Shown: piece after piece, positions 9,758 through 18,222 of the stretch
Layout: every line of letters begins with the position of its first letter
How positions within the stretch are numbered: the first letter of the stretch is position 1
Source: Paracoccus litorisediminis
Lineage (GTDB): Bacteria; Pseudomonadota; Alphaproteobacteria; Rhodobacterales; Rhodobacteraceae
Direction of reading: 5' to 3'
NCBI RefSeq assembly: GCF_009711205.1
Contig: NZ_WMIG01000010.1
Span: 81,020 to 145,019, forward strand
Length of the DNA stretch: 64,000 nucleotides
Translations under genes and position numbers: made by a program
Notes under the pieces: model-generated
What the model saw: the letters and a program-made list of their open reading frames with translations, nothing else
Databases searched by the model: none
What the model was told of the DNA's origin: nothing

Positions 9758-10890
9758 TGTCCTTCCTTGATCTCGACTTCGACAATGAGGACATGATCCG
9801 CCGCCTGCGCCCGTGGATCGAGACCGAAAGCCCCACCTTCGACGCCGCCGCCCTTGCGCGCATGGTCGATGTCGTGGCCTTCGACTGCGCAGCGGCCGGG
9901 GCGACCATTGAGGTCATCCCCGGCCGCATGGGCTGCGGCCCATCGCTGCGGGTGAAATTCCCCCATCCCGATTTCGGCAAGCCCGGCATCCTGGTCTCGG
10001 GCCATCTGGATACCGTGCATCCGATCGGCACGCTGGCGCAGAACCCGTGGCGGCGCGAGGAGGGTCGCATCTACGGCCCCGGCATTCAGGACATGAAGGC
10101 CGGGAATTTCGTCGCACTCGAAGCCATGCGCAGGATCATGCGCGCCGGGCTGGTGACCCCCCTGCCCGTCACCCTGCTGCTGACCCCGGATGAGGAAATC
10201 GGCACCCCCGCCACCCGTGGGCTGATCGAACAGGAAGCCCTGTTGAACCGCTATGTCGTGGTTCCCGAACCGGCGCTGAAGGACCAGTCCTGCGTCATCG
10301 GCCGCTACGCCATCGCACGCTACAACCTCGAAACCCGCGGCGTGCCCTCGCATGCGGGCTGGGCGCTGAAGGACGGGCGCTCCGCCATCGCCACCATGGC
10401 CCGCAAGATCCCCCTGATCGAGGGCATGACCAGCGACGATTGCACCTTCTCGGTCGGGGTCATCCGGGGCGGGACATGGGTCAACTGCGTCTCGTCCTCG
10501 TGCTTCGCCGAGGCGCTGTCCATGGCCAAGACCGATGAGGATCTGGAACGCGGCGTCGCCGCCATGCTGGGTCTGTCGGGCTCGGAAAACGATGTCGAAT
10601 TCATCGTCACCCGAGGCGTCACTCGCCCGGTCTGGAAACCCGGCCAGCCGCAGGACATCGCCCTTTACGACCGCGCCGCCGGTATCGCCACGCAACTGGG
10701 CTTCACCTTGGGCCATCAGCCCTCGGGCGGCGGCTCGGACGGCAATTTCACCGGCGCGCTGGGGATACCGACCATCGACTCGACCGGAGTCCTCGGCGCG
10801 GGCCTGCATACGCTGAACGAACACATCATCGAATCGAGCCTGCTGGAACGCGCAAGGTTCCATGCCGGGCTGTTTCTTGACCTGAACTGA
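9757..10890 (+). CDS. M20 family peptidase (carboxypeptidase G2/ArgE-DapE type)
   Basis: 377 residues, overlapping the previous stop by one base (TGATG). Metal ligands are visible: SGHLDTVHPIG (H83, D85), GPGIQDMKAGN (D112) and TPDEEIGT (catalytic E146, ligand E147). This pattern fits the M20A/CPG2 branch, which removes a C-terminal or acyl-linked amino acid, and differs from the M20D enzyme just before it. Two different M20 enzymes in one operon imply stepwise breakdown of a conjugate. No signal peptide is seen, so it works in the cytoplasm. The substrate is unknown. Confidence 0.9.
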   Translation: MSFLDLDFDNEDMIRRLRPWIETESPTFDAAALARMVDVVAFDCAAAGATIEVIPGRMGCGPSLRVKFPHPDFGKPGILVSGHLDTVHPIGTLAQNPWRREEGRIYGPGIQDMKAGNFVALEAMRRIMRAGLVTPLPVTLLLTPDEEIGTPATRGLIEQEALLNRYVVVPEPALKDQSCVIGRYAIARYNLETRGVPSHAGWALKDGRSAIATMARKIPLIEGMTSDDCTFSVGVIRGGTWVNCVSSSCFAEALSMAKTDEDLERGVAAMLGLSGSENDVEFIVTRGVTRPVWKPGQPQDIALYDRAAGIATQLGFTLGHQPSGGGSDGNFTGALGIPTIDSTGVLGAGLHTLNEHIIESSLLERARFHAGLFLDLN

Positions 10891-10897
10891 TCCCTTC

Positions 10898-10926
10898 TCG
10901 CCGCGCCCCTGCCTTGGGCGCGGCGA
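10898..10926 (+). terminator. GC-rich hairpin upstream of the penicillin-acylase-like gene
   Basis: An 11-bp perfect stem (10898-10908 with 10916-10926, loop CTGCCTT) lies in the 74-base gap after the second M20 gene. It is followed by two copies of AAAGGCCCCC at 13-base spacing (10931-10940, 10944-10953) instead of a U-run. It may reduce read-through into the last gene or protect the upstream message. Confidence 0.5.
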
Positions 10927-10964
10927 TCCAAAAGGCCCCCAAAAAAGGCCCCCAAGGACATCCC

Positions 10965-13259
10965 ATGACCGACCAGATCCACCGTCTTGACGGGCTGACC
11001 GACGCTGTTTCGATCCGCATCGACCCTTGGGGCATCGCCCATATCCGGGCCGAGAACCGCGACGACCTGTTCTTTGCCCAAGGCTGGAACGCCGCCCGCG
11101 ACAGGCTGTGGCAGATCGATCTGGCCCGCAAGCGCGGGTTGGGCCTGCTGGCGGGCGATTTCGGACCGGGCTATCTGGCGCAGGACCGCGCCGCGCGCCT
11201 GCTGCTTTATCGCGGCGACATGGCGGTGGAATGGGCGGCCTATGCCCCCGATGCCGAGGCGATCTGCACCGCCTTCGCCAAGGGCATCAACGCCTATGTC
11301 GACGGCGTCCACGCGGGCGAGTTGCCCCTACCCCCGGAATTCACCCTGCTCGGCAACCGCCCCGCGCTGTGGCAGCCATCGGATGTCGCCCGCATCCGCA
11401 GCCATTCCCTGACCCGCAACGCCACCTCGGAACTGCTGCGCGCCCGCGTCATGGCGCTGATGGGTCCGGAAACCGGTGCGCATCTGGACCTGCTGCGCCG
11501 CAATCTGGAACCCTTCACCATCCCCGAGATCGCCGAGGGTCTGGACCTGCACAGCCTTGACGCCCGCGTGCTGCGCGATTTCCTGCTGGGCGTCAGCCCG
11601 GTCAGCTTCTCGCCCGAGCGTCTGGCCGCGCCGCTTTCTGACGCCGATCTGTGGACCCGCCCCACCTCCTTGGGCGAGATTGACCGCATCGCCGCCACCG
11701 AGGGCTCGAACAACTGGGTGGTCTCGGGCGCGCGCACGGCATCGGGCCGCCCGATCCTGTGCCTTGATCCGCACCGCACCCATGTCCTGCCCTCGGTGCG
11801 CTACATCACCCACCTGACCATGCCCGGCTTCGACGCGATCGGCGCGGGTGAGCCGATGGTCCCCGGCATCTCGATGGGCCATAACGGCCATGCCGCCTTC
11901 GGCCTGACCATCCACGGCCACGATCAGGAAGACCTTTACACCTACGACCTGCACCCGGACGACCCCGATCTGTATCGCCACCACGACGGCTGGCAGCGCC
12001 TGACCACCCTGACCGAGACCGTGCCGGTCAAGGGCCATCCCGACCAGCGGATCACCCTGCAATTCACCCGCCACGGCCCCCTGCTGCACCGCAGCGCCAG
12101 CCATGCCTTTGCGCTGCGCACCGTCTGGAGCCTGCCCGGAACCGCGCCCTATATGGCCAGCCTCTCGGTCATGCGCGCGACCACGCCGCCGGATTATCTT
12201 GCAGCCCTGCGCGGTTGGGGCTGCCCCTCGGTCAACCATATTTACGGCGACATGGCGGGCAATATCCTGTGGAAACCCGCCGGCGCCGCCCCGATCCGCA
12301 AGGGCTGGCAGGGCCTGCTGCCCGTGCCCGGCGATGGGCGCTTCGAATGGCAGGGGCTGCACGATCCCGACAGCGCCCCGGTTGAGCTGAACCCGTCTCG
12401 CGGGTATATCGCCACCGCCAACGCCATCAACCTGCCGCCGGATTGGGACGGCCCGATCCCCGGCCATGAATGGCTGGACAGCAGCCGCCACGATTTCCTG
12501 AACGCGGCGCTGGCAGGCAATGACCAAGTGACGCTGCAGGATTGCGCGGCCATGCAGCTTAGCCTGCATTCCGGCATCGCGCTTGGGCTCGCACGGTTGT
12601 TGCAAGGGCCGGACATTCCCGCGCCTGTCCGCGCGCTTCTGGACGGTTTCGACGGCACGCTTCCCGCCGACAGCCCCGCTGCGGCCTACATCGAGATCTG
12701 GCTCTCGCGCCATCTTGGTCCGGCCATCGCCCGTCACGAAGGCGCGTCCGAGGCCGTCCTGCCACTGTTGCAACCCTATGATCCTGCATCGCTTCTGCGC
12801 TGGATGCAGGCGCGGGTGGACCTGCCCCCGGACATCATCGCCAGCCTTGAGGCGGCATGGACGGACTGTGCCCAGCTGATGGGCGCGGACCCGCAAGCTT
12901 GGGCATGGGGTCGCATCCACCGCCTGACCCTGCGCCATCCGCTGCACCGGCTGGCGCCTGCGGAATGGTCGCTGCCGCCGATCCCGCGCGGCGGATCGTC
13001 GGCCAGCCCGAATTATGCGGGCTACGACCTGCAAAGCCTTGATGTGCTTATGGGACCGTCGGTCAGGATGCTGATTGATGTCGGCGGCTGGGACAACAGC
13101 CTGTTCGTCAATACACCGGGCCAGTCCGGCCTGCCGGGCGACCCGCATTACCACGACCTGCAGCCGCTTTGGGCGGGGGGCGAATACGCGCCGCTGCTGT
13201 ACTCCGACGCCCGGATCGAGGCCGCCACCCGGCAGCGTATCACATTGACGGCGGGATAA
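10965..13259 (+). CDS. Penicillin acylase (S45/Ntn-hydrolase) family protein, apparently cytoplasmic
   Basis: 764 residues from MTDQIHR, which has AAGGA before it; an in-frame ATG at 10914 lies in the hairpin region and is rejected. The family signature is clear: an N-terminal segment WGIAHIRAENRDDLFFAQG and the self-cleavage site GSNNW at 247-251. S248 would become the catalytic N-terminal serine of the beta chain, leaving an alpha chain plus spacer of about 247 residues. Known penicillin, cephalosporin and AHL acylases are normally exported, but no signal peptide is present here, fitting an intracellular amidase acting after import. Last gene of island 1; its end overlaps the convergent MerR gene by 20 bases. 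Confidence 0.88.
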   Translation: MTDQIHRLDGLTDAVSIRIDPWGIAHIRAENRDDLFFAQGWNAARDRLWQIDLARKRGLGLLAGDFGPGYLAQDRAARLLLYRGDMAVEWAAYAPDAEAICTAFAKGINAYVDGVHAGELPLPPEFTLLGNRPALWQPSDVARIRSHSLTRNATSELLRARVMALMGPETGAHLDLLRRNLEPFTIPEIAEGLDLHSLDARVLRDFLLGVSPVSFSPERLAAPLSDADLWTRPTSLGEIDRIAATEGSNNWVVSGARTASGRPILCLDPHRTHVLPSVRYITHLTMPGFDAIGAGEPMVPGISMGHNGHAAFGLTIHGHDQEDLYTYDLHPDDPDLYRHHDGWQRLTTLTETVPVKGHPDQRITLQFTRHGPLLHRSASHAFALRTVWSLPGTAPYMASLSVMRATTPPDYLAALRGWGCPSVNHIYGDMAGNILWKPAGAAPIRKGWQGLLPVPGDGRFEWQGLHDPDSAPVELNPSRGYIATANAINLPPDWDGPIPGHEWLDSSRHDFLNAALAGNDQVTLQDCAAMQLSLHSGIALGLARLLQGPDIPAPVRALLDGFDGTLPADSPAAAYIEIWLSRHLGPAIARHEGASEAVLPLLQPYDPASLLRWMQARVDLPPDIIASLEAAWTDCAQLMGADPQAWAWGRIHRLTLRHPLHRLAPAEWSLPPIPRGGSSASPNYAGYDLQSLDVLMGPSVRMLIDVGGWDNSLFVNTPGQSGLPGDPHYHDLQPLWAGGEYAPLLYSDARIEAATRQRITLTAG

Positions 13260-13692
13260 GCTCGGCCATCGCGCCCTCATGATGGTCATGGGCGCAATGC
13301 TCGTGATTGCCCAGAACCTCGATCACCCGGCAATCGGCAATGGTCCCGCATGAGCATTGCTGCAGCATCCGCTGCAACTCGTCGCGCAGCGCGATCAGGC
13401 GCGAGATGCGGGCATTTACCGCCCGAAGCTGGCGGTTGGCGATCTGGTCGGCTGCCGCGCAGGACCGGTTCGGATCGTCCGACAGGCCCAGCAATTCCCG
13501 GATCGCCTCCAGCGGGAAGCCAAGGTCGCGGGCATGGCGGATGAAGTTCAGCCGGTCCTGCGCCGCCTTGCCGTAAAGACGCTGGTTGCCGGTGCTGCGC
13601 TCGGGTTCGGGCAGCAGCGCAATCTGTTCGTAATAGCGGATGGTCGGGACCTTGACCCCGGTCGCCTCGCTCAGCTTGCCGATGGTCAGCAT
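13240..13692 (-). CDS. MerR-family heavy-metal regulator (CadR/PbrR/ZntR type)
   Basis: 150 residues. The N-terminal MerR helix-turn-helix begins MLTIGKLSEATGVKVPTIRY and is followed by the dimerisation helix. Cysteines at 78, 113, 115, 121 and 133 and a His-rich tail (EHCAHDHHEG) fit divalent-metal sensors of the CadR/PbrR/ZntR group; a CueR-type copper site is less likely because of C78 and the long tail. The gene is divergent from a ZntA-type ATPase, with a recognisable operator between them. It should hold the distorted promoter and switch it on when metal binds. An AGAGG ribosome site precedes the ATG. Its 3' end overlaps the acylase gene. Confidence 0.9.
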   Translation of the reverse strand: MLTIGKLSEATGVKVPTIRYYEQIALLPEPERSTGNQRLYGKAAQDRLNFIRHARDLGFPLEAIRELLGLSDDPNRSCAAADQIANRQLRAVNARISRLIALRDELQRMLQQCSCGTIADCRVIEVLGNHEHCAHDHHEGAMAELIPPSM

Positions 13693-13704
13693 CGCGGAAA
13701 CCTC

Positions 13705-13735
13705 TTGCAGCTATAGTCGCTAGAGGAATTAGGGT
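13705..13735 (+). promoter_or_regulatory. MerR-type promoter/operator for the metal ATPase gene
   Basis: A -35 TTGCAG (13705-13710) and a -10 TAGGGT (13730-13735) are separated by 19 bases, the over-long spacing typical of MerR-controlled promoters. The spacer begins with CTATAGTCGCTAGAG (13711-13725), an imperfect palindrome that resembles the PbrR/CadR-type operator core (CTATAGT, two bases, CTAGAG). This supports Pb/Cd/Zn control. Confidence 0.75.
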
Positions 13736-13784
13736 CCCGAATCAATGAAGGCAAGATCTGCCAAAAGGACTTCGAGGAATGGCG

Positions 13785-15992
13785 ATGAGTGAGCAAGCAA
13801 GCATTCGGCGCGAATGGACGGTGACGGGGATGGACTGCGCCTCCTGCACCACCAAGGTCACGCAGGCGGTCGGGACGTTGCCCGGCGTGTCCGCAGTCAG
13901 GGTCGCGCTGATGACCGAACGGCTGTCGCTGGATCTGGCGCCGGGCACGACCCAGCCCGACGCGATTGAGGCATTGGTGCGCAAGCTGGGCTACGGCATC
14001 GCACCGCGACAGGACGCGCAGCCTGCCGCTGCCGCCGGTCACGACACCTGCTGCTCGGGGCACGCGCATGACACCGCCGAGCCCGTCCATAGCCACGACG
14101 ACCCCGCCGATCAGGGCAAACCGTGGCATCGCACCGCCAAGGGCCGTCTGGTCATCCTGACCGGAGCGCTGCTGGCGCTGGCATGGGGGTTCGAGCTGCT
14201 GACCTCGGCCAGTCTTGGCTACTGGGCCTTTGTCGCCGCTTGCCTGATCGGCGTGGCCCCGGTGGCCCGGCGGGCCTTGGCCGCGCTGCGCCTTGGCCAG
14301 CCCTTCACCATCGAGGGGCTGATGACCATCGCCGCATTCGGCGCGCTGTTCATCGGCGCAGCCGAAGAAGCCGCGCTGGTCGTGTTCCTGTTCGCCGTCG
14401 GCGAGGCGCTGGAGGGCGTTGCCGCCAACAAGGCCCGCGACGGCATCCGGGCGCTGGCCGATCTGGTCCCGAAAACCGCGCAGCTTGAGGTGGACGGCCA
14501 GACCCGAGAGGTTCCCGCCGACCGCCTGCGCATCGGTCAGACCGTGCTGGTCCGTCCCGGCGACCGCATCCCGGCTGATGGCGAGATCGTCGAGGGCGTC
14601 TCGGGCATTGATGAAAGCCCGGTCACCGGCGAAAGCCTGCCGCGCTCCAAGGGACAAGGCGAGGCGGTCTTTGCCGGGTCGATCAATACCGAGGCCGCCT
14701 TGCGCATCCGCGTGACCAAGGAGGCATCCGACAACACCATCAGCCGCATCATCCGACTGGTCGAGGATGCCGAGGAAGCCCGCGCGCCCACCGAACGCTT
14801 CATCGACCGGTTCAGCCGCTGGTACATGCCCGCGATTGTCGGCATGGCGGCGCTGGTGATCCTGATCCCACCCCTGCTGATGGGGGCGGATTGGCAGACA
14901 TGGATCTATCGCGGCCTTGCGCTGCTGCTGATAGGCTGCCCCTGCGCGCTGGTGATTTCTGTCCCCGCATCAATCGCCTCGGCGCTGTCCTCGGGGGCGA
15001 AACGCGGCTTGCTGATGAAGGGCGGCGCGGTGATCGAGGCCGCGGCAAAGGTCACGCAAGTCGCCTTTGACAAGACCGGCACGCTGACCCATGGCCGCCC
15101 GGTCGTTACCGACCTGATCCCCGCACCGGGCGTTTCGGAAACCGAGCTGCTGGCCGTGGCAGCCGGGGTCGAGACCGGGTCCAGCCACCCGCTGGCGCTG
15201 GCCGTGCTGGGCCGGGCCAAGGACGCGGGCATTGCCCCGCTGCCCGCGCGTCAGGCCAAGGCGATCCCCGGCAAGGGGGTCGAAGCCATGGTGGACGGCA
15301 CCATGGCCTGGGTCATGTCCCCGTCCCATGCCTTGGCAATGCAGGGCATCGCCGCGAACAGCACCGACCGCGCAACCGCGCTGGAGGAGCAGGGCAAGAC
15401 CGTGGTCGCCGTCTTCCGCAAAGCGCAACCGCTGGGTCTGATCGCCATGCGCGATGAGCCGCGGCCAGATGCCTCGGACGCGATGCGGCAACTGAACGCC
15501 ATGGGCGTCGGCGCGACCATGCTGACCGGCGACAATCCCCGTACCGCCGCCGCCATCGCGGGCGGCCTTGGCATGGAGTTCCGCGCCGGGATGCTGCCCG
15601 AGGACAAGCTGACCACCATCCGCCAGATGAGCGGCACGGGCGGCGTGATGATGATCGGCGACGGCATCAACGACGCCCCCGCGCTGAAACAGGCCAGCAT
15701 CGGCGTGGCCATGGGCTCGGGGACGGATGTGGCGCTGGAAACGGCGGATGCCGCGATCCTGCGCGACCGGGTTGGCGATGTCCCGGCGCTGATCCGGCTG
15801 GCGCGCGCCACCATGGGCAATATCCGCCAGAACATCGCGCTGGCGCTGGGGCTGAAGGCGGTGTTCCTGGTGACCTCGGTTCTGGGGATCACGGGCCTGT
15901 GGATCGCGATCCTTGCCGATACCGGGGCAACGGTGCTGGTGACGCTGAACGCGCTGCGGATGCTGGGCTACGATCCGTCGAAACAGGGCTGA
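13785..15992 (+). CDS. zntA: Zn/Cd/Pb-translocating P-type ATPase (ZntA/CadA type)
   Basis: 735 residues. ATG 13785 is chosen over 13779 because GAGGA at 13774-13778 then has normal spacing. The protein has a GMDCASC metal-binding domain (C18, C21), a Cys/His-rich linker (residues 86-106), the TGES loop (281-284), the membrane CPC motif (C385, C387), DKTGT with phospho-accepting D429, and GDGINDAPAL. In the last helices, the segment LADTGATVLVTLN keeps the Asp typical of ZntA-type zinc/cadmium/lead pumps; copper pumps lack it. It exports toxic divalent metals across the inner membrane and is controlled by the divergent MerR protein. Confidence 0.93.
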   Translation: MSEQASIRREWTVTGMDCASCTTKVTQAVGTLPGVSAVRVALMTERLSLDLAPGTTQPDAIEALVRKLGYGIAPRQDAQPAAAAGHDTCCSGHAHDTAEPVHSHDDPADQGKPWHRTAKGRLVILTGALLALAWGFELLTSASLGYWAFVAACLIGVAPVARRALAALRLGQPFTIEGLMTIAAFGALFIGAAEEAALVVFLFAVGEALEGVAANKARDGIRALADLVPKTAQLEVDGQTREVPADRLRIGQTVLVRPGDRIPADGEIVEGVSGIDESPVTGESLPRSKGQGEAVFAGSINTEAALRIRVTKEASDNTISRIIRLVEDAEEARAPTERFIDRFSRWYMPAIVGMAALVILIPPLLMGADWQTWIYRGLALLLIGCPCALVISVPASIASALSSGAKRGLLMKGGAVIEAAAKVTQVAFDKTGTLTHGRPVVTDLIPAPGVSETELLAVAAGVETGSSHPLALAVLGRAKDAGIAPLPARQAKAIPGKGVEAMVDGTMAWVMSPSHALAMQGIAANSTDRATALEEQGKTVVAVFRKAQPLGLIAMRDEPRPDASDAMRQLNAMGVGATMLTGDNPRTAAAIAGGLGMEFRAGMLPEDKLTTIRQMSGTGGVMMIGDGINDAPALKQASIGVAMGSGTDVALETADAAILRDRVGDVPALIRLARATMGNIRQNIALALGLKAVFLVTSVLGITGLWIAILADTGATVLVTLNALRMLGYDPSKQG

Positions 15993-16059
15993 GCGGCATT
16001 CCCTGTCGCCTGCCGATATGGAACAGTCCGGGTTCCGCCACCCGCAAACAGGTCCGCCG

Positions 16060-17268
16060 ATGCCCGATGCCCTGCTGACGAACCGCGACGCCCGCCGGCT
16101 GTTTCTGGATCGGCACCTGCTGCTTCGGCCCGGTTCAGGGCCGGGCAAGGGGCAGGATCTGGCGGATGTGCTGTCCGATCTTGGCTTCGTTCAGGTCGAC
16201 AGCGTCAATACGCTGGCCCGCGCCCATGACCTGATCCTGTGGTCGCGGCGCGGGCGCTATCGCCCGCAGGCGCTGGACCGGCTGATCGCCCGCGACCGCA
16301 GCGCATTCGAGCATTGGACACATGACGCCGCCGTGATCCCGATGGGCTTTTATCCGATGTGGCGGCTGAAATTCCAGCGGGACGAGGCCCATATGCAGAG
16401 CCGCTGGCTGAATTGGCGCGGCGAAGGCTGGAACACCGAATTCGACAATGTCCTGCGCCATATTCAGGATAACGGCCCGGCCAGCACCAGCGATCTGGGC
16501 GGGGATGAGCCGCGCCGCTCGGGTGGCTGGTGGGATTGGCATCCCTCCAAGACCGCGCTGGAATTCCTGTGGCGCTCGGGGCGGCTGGCGATCCGCCACC
16601 GCGAGGGCTTCCGCAAGGTCTATGACCTGACCGAGCGCGTGATCCCGACCGAACACCTGACCACCCATCTGCCCGATGCCGAGATCGTCGATTGGGCCAT
16701 GACCTCGGCCCTGCAGCGGCTGGGCTTTGCGACCAGCGGCGAGCTGGCCGCGTTTTTCGGCATCGCCACCCGCGATGAGGCAAAGCTGTGGTGCCTTGAG
16801 GCGCTGGCCGCTGGCCGGATCAGCGAAATTGCGGTCGAAATGGCCGATGGTACGCCGCGCCGCAGCTATGCGACCCCCGATCTGATGGACAGCGTCGCCA
16901 CCCTGCCCGAGCCCTCGACCCGCATCCGTCTGCTGTCGCCCTTTGATCCGGCGCTGCGCGACCGCGCGCGGGCCGAGCGCTTGTTCGGCTTTCACTACCG
17001 GATCGAGATCTTCGTCCCGGCACCCAAGCGGCGCTACGGCTATTACGTCTTTCCGGTCCTGCAGGGCGATCGCCTGATCGGGCGCGTCGATGCCAAGCGC
17101 GAGGATGACGCGCTGGTCATCCGCGCCTTCTGGCCCGAGCCGGGCATCCGTATGGGCCGCGCCCGCCTTGCCGGTCTGGCGGCCGAATTCGAACGCCTTG
17201 CGCCCTTCGTGAATGTCTCGGAACTGCGCTACCTGCCGGATTGGCTGCGCATGTCGCAGCAGGCTTGA
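16060..17268 (+). CDS. YcaQ/AlkX-type winged-helix DNA glycosylase (HTH_42 family)
   Basis: 402 residues from MPDALLTN; ATG 16018 is also in frame but has no ribosome site. The protein belongs to the YcaQ/AlkZ family of winged-helix proteins. The segment GFVQVDSVNTLARAHDLILW is diagnostic, and Q45-V-D47 matches the catalytic QxD motif of the YcaQ branch, which removes alkylated bases and unhooks interstrand crosslinks; the AlkZ branch carries QxQ. The gene follows zntA on the same strand after a 67-base gap but has no obvious functional tie to it. Function by family only. Confidence 0.85.
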   Translation: MPDALLTNRDARRLFLDRHLLLRPGSGPGKGQDLADVLSDLGFVQVDSVNTLARAHDLILWSRRGRYRPQALDRLIARDRSAFEHWTHDAAVIPMGFYPMWRLKFQRDEAHMQSRWLNWRGEGWNTEFDNVLRHIQDNGPASTSDLGGDEPRRSGGWWDWHPSKTALEFLWRSGRLAIRHREGFRKVYDLTERVIPTEHLTTHLPDAEIVDWAMTSALQRLGFATSGELAAFFGIATRDEAKLWCLEALAAGRISEIAVEMADGTPRRSYATPDLMDSVATLPEPSTRIRLLSPFDPALRDRARAERLFGFHYRIEIFVPAPKRRYGYYVFPVLQGDRLIGRVDAKREDDALVIRAFWPEPGIRMGRARLAGLAAEFERLAPFVNVSELRYLPDWLRMSQQA

Positions 17269-17385
17269 CAGAAGGCGCGGCAAGGGAAAGATTCCGCCCC
17301 ATGGGGACCCGCGACCTCCCCACGAGGCGACAGCCGAAGTTCGCGTTCCAACCCTGTTCCTGATGAACCAAAGGAGGGAACGCAG

Positions 17386-18222
17386 ATGCCTGCGCCTGAT
17401 GCGATTACCTGCGACAAGCTGGCCAAGCTGATCGGCACACCCAAGGCTCCGATCATTCTGGATGTGCGGCGAGAGGGGTTGCGATCACAGGACCCCCGCC
17501 TGATCACCACCGCCCGCGCCCTGCCCGAGGACGCCCTGACCCCCGCGGCGCTTGCCCGGCTGGCGGTCGAACTGCCCGGGCAACCCGTCGTCGTCGCCTG
17601 TGCCGAAGGGCATGGCCGCAGTCAGGGCGTGGCCGCATGGCTGCGCCATGAGGGGCTGCGGGCCGAATATCTTGAGGGCGGACATGCCGCGTGGCTGGCT
17701 GGCGGACATCCGGTCTTTGACGCGTCCAAATTGACCTGCAAGGACGCCCAGGACCGCAGCCTGTGGGTCACCCGCTCACGCCCCAAGATCGACCGCATCG
17801 CCTGCCCATGGCTGATCCGCCGTTTCGTCGATCAACGCGCCGTGTTTCTGTATGTCGCGCCCAGCGAGGTCGCCAGCGTGGCCGAGGCGATGGGGGCCGC
17901 GCCCTATGACATCGAGGGCGTCTTCTGGAGCCATCGCGGCGATCAATGCAGCTTTGACACGATGATCCGCGAGTTCGGGCTGAACCTGCCTGCGCTGGAC
18001 CGGCTGGCCACCATCGTGCGCGGCGCGGATACGGCGCGGCCCGATCTGGCCCCCGAATGCGCCGGGCTGCTGGCCGCCTCATTGGGGCTGTCGCGGACCT
18101 ATTCCGACGATCTGGAACAGTTGGAGGCCGGAATGAGCCTGTACGACGCCTTCTACCGCTGGTCCCGCGATGCCACCGCCGAGGTCCATGACTGGCAAAG
18201 CCACGGAAAGGCCGGGGCATGA
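17386..18222 (+). CDS. chrB: Rhodanese-ChrB fusion protein, chromate resistance
   Basis: 278 residues with a strong AAAGGAGG ribosome site. Residues 1-110 form a rhodanese domain with a loop CAEGHGRSQG (C72 in the active-site position). Residues about 125-270 match the C-terminal ChrB domain (SRPKIDRIACPWLIRRFVD, GVFWSHRGDQCSFDTMI). ChrB proteins help chromate resistance and sensing; this variant lacks the usual N-terminal ChrB region and has the sulfurtransferase domain instead, a known combination in alphaproteobacteria. Its last four bases overlap chrA, so the two are translationally coupled. Whether it acts as a regulator, a reductase or a sulfur carrier is not clear. Confidence 0.88.
   Translation: MPAPDAITCDKLAKLIGTPKAPIILDVRREGLRSQDPRLITTARALPEDALTPAALARLAVELPGQPVVVACAEGHGRSQGVAAWLRHEGLRAEYLEGGHAAWLAGGHPVFDASKLTCKDAQDRSLWVTRSRPKIDRIACPWLIRRFVDQRAVFLYVAPSEVASVAEAMGAAPYDIEGVFWSHRGDQCSFDTMIREFGLNLPALDRLATIVRGADTARPDLAPECAGLLAASLGLSRTYSDDLEQLEAGMSLYDAFYRWSRDATAEVHDWQSHGKAGA

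Noticed and set aside
11328..13289. 653-codon open frame on the minus strand
   Set aside because: Antisense to the penicillin-acylase-like gene, which has the GSNNW site and a ribosome site.
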